A stretch of 64,000 bases of DNA. Origin: Halalkalibacter okhensis. Its GTDB lineage: Bacteria > Bacillota > Bacilli > Bacillales > Bacillaceae_D. Positions 16,605 through 24,707 of the stretch are shown here, piece by piece (within the stretch, counting starts at the first letter, position 1; every line of letters starts with the position of its first letter). The notes under the pieces were generated by a model. It was not told the DNA's origin. It made no database searches and was given only the letters and a program-made list of their open reading frames with translations. Both the position numbers and the translations under genes were made by a program. The stretch is taken from assembly GCF_000787375.1 (NCBI RefSeq), contig NZ_JRJU01000017.1, positions 42,319 to 106,318 of the forward strand, in the 5' to 3' direction.

Positions 16605-18050
16605 ATGAGTGGTAAAAAGATTGCCCTACTTGTAGGATTTGTTTTTTTCTTAGTGGCAGCTGCTTTTTTAAATATTCCATTATTGGCGCAAATAATTACA
16701 GTTGCTGTCATGATATTCGCTTTTTTACGTCCGAAAGAGGCCATTATTCTATTATTGATTTACTTTCCGACAAGACCATTTCTGATTGAATTTGAACCAA
16801 ATTTAAAAGCAATTGGAGATGCCATTATTATCTTTGTCTTTTTAAGAGTGGTCTTTAACTACCGTAAACAGTGGAAGGAATTATTTAGATTTCACGTTTT
16901 TGAGTGGGCCTTTTTCTTATTTTGTCTGCTTGGGGCTGTTTCCGCTTATGTAACGGGTGTTAGTTTAAGTGCAATTATTTTTCAATTGCGTGCCTTTGTT
17001 ATTACGTATTTATTATTTTATGCTGTAACACGTTTATCGATTACAAAAGAAGAAGTGCGTACGTTCTTATGGACGACGTTTGCTGTGGCCATTGTTATCT
17101 GCCTTCACGGGTTAGTAGAGAAGCTTTCATTGCGAAGCTGGCTACTCCCGCAAACATGGGCAAGTATGCCGTTATCAGCGACCAATAAAATTCGCATCTA
17201 TGGCTTAATAGGAAATCCGAATGTCTTAGCGATTTACTTAACATTTGTTCTTTTCCTAACTTATTATTTAAGAAGATTTGTTACAGGAAAATGCTTATGG
17301 CTAGTCAATGGCGGGTTAATCTTAATTCTAGGGGTATTTGTTTTTACGTACTCACGTGGAACTTGGATAGCGGTTCTGTTTGGGCTTGCTTTATACTTGC
17401 TGCTAACTAGAAATTGGAAATTAGTAAAACATGGGGCTTTTGGTCTTGTTACAGCGATTCTTTTTGTCTATTTTCCAGTCAATTTGGCTGTAGGGGTAAT
17501 TGAAGATAGTCCTTTTGCTACAAAGCAAGAGAAACAAAAAGAAGAAACAAGGGCCGATTTAAGCAGTAGGCTTTCTGAAACGTTTAATGAAGATATATTA
17601 GATTTAAGTAGAAGCACGGGGAGAATCTTTTTTATTACAAAAGGATTTGAGGTATTCCAAGATCACCCTATTATAGGAACCGGCTTTGGAACGTTTGGAG
17701 ATTCAGCAACCAAAAGCCACTCTTCACCGATCTATGAAGAGTATGGAATCGAACGGGATTTCTATTCTGATAACCAATACATCCAAATTATTGTTCAAAC
17801 CGGCTCAATAGGAGTCTTGTTATATGCGACCTTTATTATCGGAATGTTGCTGTATTTGTGGAAGGCTAGGAAGGCAACCCCGCTTGCCTTGGTCATGTTT
17901 GCTGTATTAGCCGGGACGTTACCGGCTTGTATGTTTTATAATATTTGGGAAAATAAAACGTTCACTCTTTACTTTTTCATCTTGATGGGTGTAGTAGGAA
18001 GTATCATCCGAAATGGGGAGGACCTTTATGAAAGTTCTTCATCTAATTAG
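16605..18050 (+). CDS. O-antigen ligase/polymerase (Wzy/WaaL) family membrane protein
   Basis: 481 residues with about 10-12 hydrophobic segments and one large extracytoplasmic loop (about 300-400). The Wzy_C/O-antigen-ligase signature appears in FTYSRGTWIAVLFGLALYLL and HPIIGTGFGTFGD with DNQYIQIIVQTGSIGVLLY. Candidate polymerase of the lipid-linked repeat unit after flipping, or a ligase. It starts 2 bp after the PIG-L stop codon, and its 3' end overlaps the start of the GT4 gene by 23 bp, so it is translationally coupled. Confidence 0.85.
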   Translation: MSGKKIALLVGFVFFLVAAAFLNIPLLAQIITVAVMIFAFLRPKEAIILLLIYFPTRPFLIEFEPNLKAIGDAIIIFVFLRVVFNYRKQWKELFRFHVFEWAFFLFCLLGAVSAYVTGVSLSAIIFQLRAFVITYLLFYAVTRLSITKEEVRTFLWTTFAVAIVICLHGLVEKLSLRSWLLPQTWASMPLSATNKIRIYGLIGNPNVLAIYLTFVLFLTYYLRRFVTGKCLWLVNGGLILILGVFVFTYSRGTWIAVLFGLALYLLLTRNWKLVKHGAFGLVTAILFVYFPVNLAVGVIEDSPFATKQEKQKEETRADLSSRLSETFNEDILDLSRSTGRIFFITKGFEVFQDHPIIGTGFGTFGDSATKSHSSPIYEEYGIERDFYSDNQYIQIIVQTGSIGVLLYATFIIGMLLYLWKARKATPLALVMFAVLAGTLPACMFYNIWENKTFTLYFFILMGVVGSIIRNGEDLYESSSSN

Positions 18051-19128
18051 TGGAGGAGAAACCGGCGGATCAAAAAATCATTTGATCTCTTTGCTAGAAC
18101 AATTTCCAAAAGGGGAAATTGTTCTAGGTGTTATGCAAAAAGGCCAGCTATACGAAGAGGCTGTTGCTGCAGGATTAGATGTTCAGTTGTTCCGGCAGAA
18201 TAGCAGGTATGACTTATCCATACTTGCAACGATTTCAACCTTTATTAAAAACGAAAACATCTCAATTATGCATACTCATGGTCCTAGGGCTAATTTACTC
18301 GGTTTCTTTATTAAAAAAAGAGTAAGATGTCTGTGGGTAACAACGGTTCATAGCGACCCAAGAGATGATTTTATCAACGGCGGGATCAAAGGAAAGTTAT
18401 TTACAAAGTTGAACTTAACGATTTTAAAAAAGTTGGATTTCTATTTTGCTGTATCCAATCGATTTAAGGATATGCTCGTCGAGTTTGGCATTGATGGAAA
18501 TAAAATTAAAGCAATATACAATGGAATCTCCTTTGATGAACCGGTATCTAATAAGTTGGATCGGGCGTCGATTGGAGTGGAAGATAGCGATTTTGTCATT
18601 GCCATGGTCGCGCGTCTTCATCCAATAAAAGGCCATACAGAAGTGTTAAGAGTAGTGAAGAAGTTAGTTGATCAGAAAGTTCCTGTGAAGCTCCTGTTAA
18701 TTGGGGATGGGCCGTACAAGGATGAGGTTGTTAAGAAGATCCAAGAGCATGATCTATCAGATTCAGTCAAATTGTTAGGGTTTCAAAAGGATGTTCATGC
18801 CTTTTTCCAAGTCTCAAACGTGAAGTTATTAGCTTCTTACAGCGAAAGTTTTCCTTTAGTCATATTGGAAGCGGCTCGTGCAAAAACACCAGTTATTTCT
18901 ACTGATGTGGGAGGAGTCAAAGACCTCATTTCAGATTCCTCATTAGGTTGGGTTGTGCCCGTGAAGGATGAAGAAGCATTGTTTCAAGCGATCCTCGACG
19001 CCTATAATAAATTTAAGCAAGGCGAGTTAGATCGTGTTGGTACAAAGCTTTATGAGAAAGCCTCCACGACGTACTCAATTGACCAGTTATATCATGAAGT
19101 TCAGAATCAGTATGCTGAACTTTTGTAG
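18028..19128 (+). CDS. Glycosyltransferase family 4
   Basis: GT-B fold retaining glycosyltransferase, 366 residues. ATG at 18028 preferred over the in-frame ATG at 18013 because GGGAGG (18016-18021) lies 6 nt upstream of it, giving MKVLHLISGGETGGSKNHL, the usual GT4 N-terminus with the glycine-rich loop. C-terminal signature VARLHPIKGHTEVLR, LLIGDGPYKD, and ESFPLVILEAARAKTPVISTDVGG (the E-x7-E motif). Last gene of the operon; likely adds one sugar of the repeat unit. Donor sugar is not predictable. Confidence 0.88.
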   Translation: MKVLHLISGGETGGSKNHLISLLEQFPKGEIVLGVMQKGQLYEEAVAAGLDVQLFRQNSRYDLSILATISTFIKNENISIMHTHGPRANLLGFFIKKRVRCLWVTTVHSDPRDDFINGGIKGKLFTKLNLTILKKLDFYFAVSNRFKDMLVEFGIDGNKIKAIYNGISFDEPVSNKLDRASIGVEDSDFVIAMVARLHPIKGHTEVLRVVKKLVDQKVPVKLLLIGDGPYKDEVVKKIQEHDLSDSVKLLGFQKDVHAFFQVSNVKLLASYSESFPLVILEAARAKTPVISTDVGGVKDLISDSSLGWVVPVKDEEALFQAILDAYNKFKQGELDRVGTKLYEKASTTYSIDQLYHEVQNQYAELL

Positions 19129-19230
19129 CTAGAATGAAGGAGATTTCATAGGACGGAAGACAGGGTTCTTAAAGAGGAGAAATCACTCATTTTAGGATAC
19201 TGAAAACTTTATGAAAGTAACAGAAGACCT

Positions 19231-19722
19231 TGAAAAAGAGAAAATCGGAGGCAGTTGAAAAAAGAACTTGAGAGTAACTCGAGGAAGCGCAATGGCTGCA
19301 CACGTTGCGCGCCAGCTAAGAGAACCCCACTCTTAGCTGGCTTAAAACATGGCAACGGTTCTGTTCATTGCTTAGAAGGTATTGAAAAAGGGAAAACCGA
19401 GGTAGCTGAGAAGCGCTTGAAAGTAACTCGAGGAAGCGCAATGGCTGCACACGTTGCGCGCCAGCTAAGAGAACCCCACTCTTAGCTGGCTTTAAAAAAT
19501 GGCAACGGTTCTGTTCATTGCTTAGAAGGTATTGAAAAAGGGAAAACCGAGGTAGCTGAGAAGCGCTTGAAAGTAACTCGAGGAAGCGCAATGGCTGCAC
19601 ACGTTGCGCGCCAGCTAAGAGAACCCCACTCTTAGCTGGCTTAAAACATGGCAACGGTTCCGCTCATTGCTTAGAAGGCACTGAAAAAGGGAAAACCGCC
19701 CTTTTTCAGTGCCTTCTTTAAT
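19231..19722 (+). repeat. Dispersed repeat, three tandem ~150-bp copies
   Basis: Three head-to-tail copies: the marker GAGGAAGCGCAATGGCTG occurs at 19281, 19430 and 19580, giving periods of 149 and 150 bp, with near-identity between copies 1 and 2. Each contains a nested inverted repeat (GCCAGCTAAGAG / CTCTTAGCTGGC) and GCACACGTTGCGCGCC. The last copy ends in AAGGCACTGAAAAAGGG / CCCTTTTTCAGTGCCTT, a terminator-like hairpin. This 750-bp gap between the GT4 gene and the second tagO holds no credible gene; open frames through it exist on both strands only because the unit length is almost a multiple of three. Confidence 0.9.
19676..19722 (+). terminator. Terminator hairpin at end of glycopolymer operon
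   Basis: Inverted repeat around 19676-19722 (GGCACTGAAAAAGGG and CCCTTTTTCAGTGCC) followed by TTCTTT. Confidence 0.65.
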
Positions 19723-19784
19723 TAAGTAAAAATGTGTACGATCATGCAATTTTATTAAATATGAGTGCTATTCTATTTTGGTTA

Positions 19785-19793
19785 TGCTATAAT
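19785..19793 (+). promoter_or_regulatory. Extended -10 promoter for second tagO
   Basis: TGCTATAAT is an extended -10 (TG-N-TATAAT), 87 bp upstream of the ATG. A -35 is not obvious. Confidence 0.5.
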
Positions 19794-19880
19794 CCTTCTT
19801 GGTATAGACAAAACTATGACCAATCTCAAAGTTAATTAGAATCGTTGTTTTAGTTGGCTTACAAACTTAGGAGGGTCAAT

Positions 19881-20939
19881 ATGATTTATGTAACGTTATT
19901 GATCTGCTTTTTGGCAACTGTCATTATTACGCCGTTTATTAAACGTTTTGCGATCAAAATTGGTGCTGTAGATAACCCGAATTACCGTAAAGTTCATCAG
20001 AAGGTTATGCCTAGACTGGGTGGACTCGCTATTTATATAGGTTTTTTAATTGGATTTGTAATTCTTCAACCGGATAGCCCTTATGTGATTCCGATCATTA
20101 TAGGGAGCTTTATTATCATTCTCACAGGAGTTCTTGATGATTTAATGGAACTGTCAGCTAAGTGGAAATTAGCTGGTCAGATCATCGCAGCTGTTGTCGT
20201 CATTTTGGGAGATGTACGAGTTGAGTATATTAATCTACCATTTAATGGTGAGCTGCATTTAGGATGGTTTAGTATTCCTTTAACGTTGCTTTGGATTATT
20301 GGGGTTACAAATGCCATTAACCTTATTGATGGGTTAGATGGACTTGCGGCTGGTGTATCATCAATTGTGTTAATCACCATATCGTCACTTGCCATCTTTA
20401 TGGGGGATGTTTTTGTTGCCTCTTTAGGCGTCATGCTACTTGGTAGTACATTAGGGTTTTTAATTTTCAACTTCAATCCTGCTAAAATATTTATGGGGGA
20501 TACCGGAGCGCTGTTTCTAGGGTATATGATTTCTGTTATTGCTCTGTTAGGATTTAAGAATGTTACAGTGTTCTCATTAATCATCCCTGTTATTATATTA
20601 GCGGTGCCGATATCGGATACATTATTTGCTATTGTTCGACGTTTTGTGAACAAGCAGCCGTTATCAGCTCCAGATAAATCGCATTTGCATCACTGTTTAT
20701 TACGTTTAGGGCTTTCTCATAAGCAAACGGTACTTGTTATTTATGCGATCACAGCATTCTTTAGTGTTGGGGCTGTCATGTTAACCATGTCTACATTGTG
20801 GATTTCTGTGATGATTATGTGCGTCCTAATTATAGCGATTGAGTTTATCGTTGAGCGAGTTGGTTTAGTTAGTTCGGAATATAGACCAATGATGAATTTC
20901 GTAAGACGAGTGAAAAATGCAAGCAGACGATATGGATAA
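19881..20939 (+). CDS. tagO: Undecaprenyl-phosphate GlcNAc-1-phosphate transferase (TagO/WecA type), copy 2
   Basis: 352 residues from the ATG at 19881, chosen because AGGAGGG lies just upstream while the upstream in-frame TTG (19854) has no ribosome site. Same motifs as copy 1: RKVHQKVMPRLGG, GVLDDLMELS, NAINLIDGLDGLA, FNPAKIFMGDTGALFLG and DKSHLHH. Gene order (tagO, LCP gene, then yvyE-degSU further on) matches the B. subtilis teichoic-acid region, so this copy may be the housekeeping TagO, and copy 1 in the operon the dedicated one. Monocistronic, with promoter and terminator visible. Confidence 0.9.
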   Translation: MIYVTLLICFLATVIITPFIKRFAIKIGAVDNPNYRKVHQKVMPRLGGLAIYIGFLIGFVILQPDSPYVIPIIIGSFIIILTGVLDDLMELSAKWKLAGQIIAAVVVILGDVRVEYINLPFNGELHLGWFSIPLTLLWIIGVTNAINLIDGLDGLAAGVSSIVLITISSLAIFMGDVFVASLGVMLLGSTLGFLIFNFNPAKIFMGDTGALFLGYMISVIALLGFKNVTVFSLIIPVIILAVPISDTLFAIVRRFVNKQPLSAPDKSHLHHCLLRLGLSHKQTVLVIYAITAFFSVGAVMLTMSTLWISVMIMCVLIIAIEFIVERVGLVSSEYRPMMNFVRRVKNASRRYG

Positions 20940-20942
20940 GAC

Positions 20943-20977
20943 AGAAGCGACTAGACCACGTTCTAGTCGCTTCTTTG
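20943..20977 (+). terminator. Rho-independent terminator after tagO copy 2
   Basis: Perfect 13-bp inverted repeat AGAAGCGACTAGA / TCTAGTCGCTTCT followed by TTT. Confidence 0.88.
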
Positions 20978-21010
20978 TCGTTTGGGATGGTGTATTACTA
21001 TAACTTCACA

Positions 21011-21046
21011 AAAGAAAGAAACTCCTTCTAGTAGGAAGGAGTTTCT
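21011..21046 (-). terminator. Terminator of the LCP gene
   Basis: On the minus strand, AGAAACTCCTT / AAGGAGTTTCT hairpin overlapping the LCP stop codon, followed by a T-rich run. Confidence 0.75.
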
Positions 21047-22038
21047 TCTTCTTGATTTTCAAGTGGTTCTTCTATCTCAATTAATCCTAGGTGTGATTGA
21101 AATGTCTTAGAGAGCTCATCTACAGAGTCTGGAGTAAGGTCATAATAGTAACCACCATTGATTCGTACATCAGTTCCTCTAAGAGTTAAAGACTCGATGT
21201 CATTTAAAGCCGATGAATACGAATGTAGAGCTAAGATGTTTCCAAAGCTTAAGTTCGTAGCAAGATGGCTTTCAAGGCTATCCATGATGTCCCCATAGCT
21301 TGTAATAGAAGAGAGGGAAGCTGCCTTTGATATGATCCCTTTGATAACCTCTTGTTGGCGTTCGCCACGTCCGTGATCGCCTCGTGGATCTTGTTTCCGC
21401 ATTCTAGAGAATGCTAGTGCTTCTTCTCCATTTAATGTTTGCATTCCTTCATACAAGGTGATGGTTCCCTTCTCATCGTTGCTATTCATTTCTGAGAAGG
21501 TAAAAGGAACTTCAACTTCAACGCCGCCTAATGCATCAATAATTTCCATGAATGCAATAAAGTTTAATGAGACATAATAATCAACTGGAATGTCAAAAAG
21601 ATTTTCAACAGTATTAATCGTCATTTCAAGTCCGCCAAATGCATGTGCATGGTTGATTTTGTCGCGGTTTAGACGACCTGGAATTTCCACTAGGGAATCC
21701 CTTGGAATATTTAGAAGCTTAATGCTTCCTAATTCTTTATTAAAGGTTGCTAAAAGCATCGCGTCCGTGCGACCTCGAAGTTCTCCATCGCGGTCATCAA
21801 GACCTAATATTAATACAGAAATATTATCTTTTGACGGATCAACAGGTTGCTCACGTCTCTCTGACTTATCTCCTCGGTCAAGTTCAACCTGTGTATTGGC
21901 TGTAACATTTGATAATTTATAGATGAAGTAGGTTGCAGTACCGCCAACTGCTACAAAAGAAATCACACATACTAGTAATAGCATACGTAAGAGAGCCTTT
22001 TTCCTCCGCCTAGTCTTCCTCTTTTTTATATGCGCCAT
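21028..22038 (-). CDS. tagU: LytR-CpsA-Psr (LCP) family wall-glycopolymer transferase
   Basis: Membrane-anchored protein of 336 residues: a Lys/Arg-rich cytoplasmic N-terminus, one transmembrane helix (about 17-38), then the extracytoplasmic LCP domain. Typical motifs: NISVLILGLDDRDGELRGRTDAMLLATFN, LLNIPRDSLVEIPG, INHAHAFGGLEMTINTVENLFDIPVDYY and FSRMRKQDPRGDHGRGERQQEVI. The conserved Arg and Asp residues that bind lipid pyrophosphate are present. Members attach teichoic acids or other undecaprenyl-PP-linked polymers to peptidoglycan. It converges on the second tagO and is the natural candidate for attaching the operon's polymer to the wall. Confidence 0.92.
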   Translation of the reverse strand: MAHIKKRKTRRRKKALLRMLLLVCVISFVAVGGTATYFIYKLSNVTANTQVELDRGDKSERREQPVDPSKDNISVLILGLDDRDGELRGRTDAMLLATFNKELGSIKLLNIPRDSLVEIPGRLNRDKINHAHAFGGLEMTINTVENLFDIPVDYYVSLNFIAFMEIIDALGGVEVEVPFTFSEMNSNDEKGTITLYEGMQTLNGEEALAFSRMRKQDPRGDHGRGERQQEVIKGIISKAASLSSITSYGDIMDSLESHLATNLSFGNILALHSYSSALNDIESLTLRGTDVRINGGYYYDLTPDSVDELSKTFQSHLGLIEIEEPLENQEEETPSY

Positions 22039-22277
22039 TGCAGTACCTCGCTTTTAATATAGTTTATAACCATAAAAAAATATATAGAACCTTAATATTA
22101 ATATAACGGTCCAATTTAATAGTATCGAAAAAGACTCTCTACGTAAAGAAGAAGATTGAGGAATTTAGTAGAGAATGATAGGAGATTGTCGATTTTAGTG
22201 AGAAACTTCTAAAGCATATTCTCGGTGTACTTGTTCATATTAGAAAGAAATGAACTATTGGAAAAGAAGGTGGTTGG

Positions 22278-24440
22278 ATGAATATAGAGATCCTTTATTC
22301 AAAGGCAATAAAAAACGGGGACGGATATGATGTTATATTATACCTCGACCCGTTTACTACGGAATTTGCAAATGAACTAGGAGAAGTCGATAAAGGAAAA
22401 AAGGCCAAGTTGGACCAACTTTCCATTGCTTATGTTAAGAAGTCTTTTCCGAAAATGAAGGTAAGAACAATCTCGATCATGGTTGGATCCATGTTGCTTT
22501 TCTCTGTTCCTTTTCAGGAAAGAAAAGCCGAGGCGGCCGATTTTACGATGTCTTACCTGTTTTTCGGTGATACAAGGACCCAGATCAGCTATGTTGACCG
22601 GACGCAAGGACAAGTTCAAGTGGTTTCCCCAAGTTACTTTGATCTAAAAGAGGATGGATCGCTTGATTTATCATGGCAATTTGATCCAGCTTTTATTGAT
22701 GCGATGCATACAAGGGGAGTCAAAGTTGTTCCGTTTTTAAGCAATCATTGGGACCGTGAATTGGGGCGTGCTGGATTAAGGAATCGGGAGAAGCTTGCGC
22801 AGCAAATAGCAGATATGATCATGAAACATAATTTAGATGGGGTAAATGTTGATATTGAAAATGTGACAGAGGCTGACCGTGATCAATTTACTGATTTGGT
22901 ACGTCTTTTACGAGATAAGCTACCAGATGATAAAGAAGTTTCTGTTGCGGTTGCCGCCAATCCCAATGGGTGGAAGACAGGTTGGCATGGAAGCTATGAT
23001 TATAAAAAGCTTGCCGAGTACGCTGACTATTTAATGCTTATGGCATATGATGAGAGCTTTCATGGCGGACCGGCTGGACCTGTGGCTAGTTATCAATGGG
23101 TAGAGCGCTCCATTTCGCACTTATTAACCTATGCACCTTCTGAAAAAGTTGTATTAGGTCTGCCTTTTTTTGGACGGTATTGGATAGATGGAGAAGCAAC
23201 GGGTGGACAAGGCGTTCCAAAGGCACATATTGAGCAATTAGTCGCCGAAAATAATGGGACAATTACCTTTGATGAAAAAAGTCAATCTCCCTATGCACGA
23301 TTTACGTTACGTGAACCGACAAAAATAGGTTGGACCGATTACCGAGCAGGTACTTATACAGCGTGGTTTGAGAATGAAAAATCATTAGAAGCAAAAGCAG
23401 AGCTGGTTCATAAATATAACTTAAAAGGAACAGGCAGTTGGGCACTCGGACAAGAAAACCCAGTTATATGGAGCAGTTATGGCAATTGGATAGACCCTTC
23501 TAAATCAATTGATTTAGAAGCCGCGATTCCGATTACAGAACTGCAAGGAGGGACTCGTTTTGAGACGAGTGTCGTTATATCTCAGTATGGTTGGCAAGAC
23601 GGCTCAGATGCAGTCGTACTAGGACGAGGGGATGTACCAATTGATGCTTTAACAGGAAGTGTGCTTGCAAAGAAGCACGATTCTCCATTGCTTTTAACAC
23701 AATCCAATCGACTCCCACAAGAAGTCGAGCAGGAGATCAATCGGCTAGCTCCGAAGAAAATCTATTTGGCTGGTGGAGAAGTGGCGATATCAAAAGATAT
23801 TGAAAGGAAACTAGAGAGAGCAGGCTATGATGTCATAAGAATCAGTGGGAAATCTAGGTACGATACAGCTATTGAGATGGCTAATGAAATAGAGGGTCCA
23901 AAAGAGATCATTTTAACAACAGGGAATGAGCAATCCTCAGATCCGTTATCTGTTGCTCCTTATGCAGGGATGGAACAAATTCCAATTGTTTTATCGACTA
24001 AAGATCAATTGCCGTCTTCTGTTGTTTCTTATATAAGGGACAAGGGAATTGAAAAAGTGACTGTTATTGGTGGAACATCGGCTATTAGTGAAGGCGTTGT
24101 TGCTGAGTTGAAACAATTAGGAGTGGCGAGTGTGGAACGAGTGTCAGGAGGCGACCGTTACCAAACGAGCCTTGCCATTGCAGATCGATTTAGTGACTCT
24201 TTTAGTAGTAATAAAGTGTTCTTTGCGAGTGGGGTTAGCTTTGTTGATGCATTACCCGGATCCCCGTTAGCGGCGATGAACGAGGCGCCGATTATTTTAA
24301 CTTCGCCGACATCCTTGCCGATATCTGTTAAGACCTGGTTGGAGCAGGAAAAGCAGACAAAGACAGACCTTCACTTCTTAGGCGGAAATAGTGCCATTCA
24401 TGCAGAGGTCCGTAATGAAGTGAGAAAAGTGATGAAATGA
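22278..24440 (+). CDS. GH18-family glycosidase with CWB2 repeats
   Basis: 720 residues. An unusual N-terminus of about 60 residues (YDVILYLDP..TEFANELG...) precedes the hydrophobic segment (64-80, TISIMVGSMLLFSVPF) and a cleavage-like AEAA site. GH18 catalytic domain about 90-405, with DGVNVDIEN (D187, D192, catalytic E194), LMAYDESFHGGPAGP and VLGLPFFGRYW, close to YaaH/SleL/YdhD-type peptidoglycan N-acetylglucosaminidases; the C-terminal GSWALGQENPVIW segment closes the barrel. Three CWB2 repeats follow (about 420-718). It lacks the LysM motifs of the spore-associated homologues, so a vegetative wall role is more likely. Convergent with the LysM/CWB2 gene, which has a similar N-terminal segment. 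Confidence 0.9.
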   Translation: MNIEILYSKAIKNGDGYDVILYLDPFTTEFANELGEVDKGKKAKLDQLSIAYVKKSFPKMKVRTISIMVGSMLLFSVPFQERKAEAADFTMSYLFFGDTRTQISYVDRTQGQVQVVSPSYFDLKEDGSLDLSWQFDPAFIDAMHTRGVKVVPFLSNHWDRELGRAGLRNREKLAQQIADMIMKHNLDGVNVDIENVTEADRDQFTDLVRLLRDKLPDDKEVSVAVAANPNGWKTGWHGSYDYKKLAEYADYLMLMAYDESFHGGPAGPVASYQWVERSISHLLTYAPSEKVVLGLPFFGRYWIDGEATGGQGVPKAHIEQLVAENNGTITFDEKSQSPYARFTLREPTKIGWTDYRAGTYTAWFENEKSLEAKAELVHKYNLKGTGSWALGQENPVIWSSYGNWIDPSKSIDLEAAIPITELQGGTRFETSVVISQYGWQDGSDAVVLGRGDVPIDALTGSVLAKKHDSPLLLTQSNRLPQEVEQEINRLAPKKIYLAGGEVAISKDIERKLERAGYDVIRISGKSRYDTAIEMANEIEGPKEIILTTGNEQSSDPLSVAPYAGMEQIPIVLSTKDQLPSSVVSYIRDKGIEKVTVIGGTSAISEGVVAELKQLGVASVERVSGGDRYQTSLAIADRFSDSFSSNKVFFASGVSFVDALPGSPLAAMNEAPIILTSPTSLPISVKTWLEQEKQTKTDLHFLGGNSAIHAEVRNEVRKVMK

Positions 24441-24444
24441 TTTC

Positions 24445-24457
24445 GGGGTCAGACCCC
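24445..24457. repeat. GGGGTCAGACCCC palindrome
   Basis: A 13-bp imperfect palindrome directly after the GH18 stop codon; an inverted half (TCTGACCCC, 24696-24704) closes the intergenic block. Also found at 26965-27016 and 33806-33818. Confidence 0.7.
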
Positions 24458-24464
24458 TTTGCAC

Positions 24465-24692
24465 GGTTTTGCAAGGCCACTGAAAAAGTCTCTTTTAGCA
24501 AATTCGCGGAAGTAGCATTCCACACGTTGCGCGCCTGCTACGAGAAACATGAGCCTCCTAAAGTCGGCTGCCGGTGCAAAGCAAGTTTGCACCTATGAAA
24601 CCCACTCATAGCAGGCTTTAAGACAAAGCAAAGGTTACGCTCATTGCTTAAAAGGCCATTGAAAAAGGGAATATTACCCTTTTTCAGTGGCC
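24465..24692 (+). repeat. Dispersed intergenic repeat, copy with internal insertion
   Basis: Flanked by GGCCACTGAAAAAG and CTTTTTCAGTGGCC (24474-24692). The interior shares ACACGTTGCGCGCC, CCCACTCATAGCAGGCTTTAA and CTCATTGCTTA with the other copies. A stretch of about 55 bp (24549-24600, containing GTGCAAA..TTTGCAC) is inserted in the loop. It doubles as a bidirectional terminator between the convergent GH18 and LysM genes. Confidence 0.75.
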
Positions 24693-24707
24693 TTTTCTGA
24701 CCCCTTT

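Noticed and set aside
19255..19654. Open frames on both strands with repeated peptide segments
   Set aside because: Artefact of the ~150-bp tandem repeat, whose period is nearly a multiple of three; no ribosome site.
19231..19722. Possible CRISPR-like array
   Set aside because: Units are contiguous 150-bp repeats with no unique spacers and no cas genes.
22278..24440. Spore cortex hydrolase SleL/YaaH
   Set aside because: The GH18 domain is related, but the protein has CWB2 repeats in place of LysM motifs and sits in a vegetative wall cluster.
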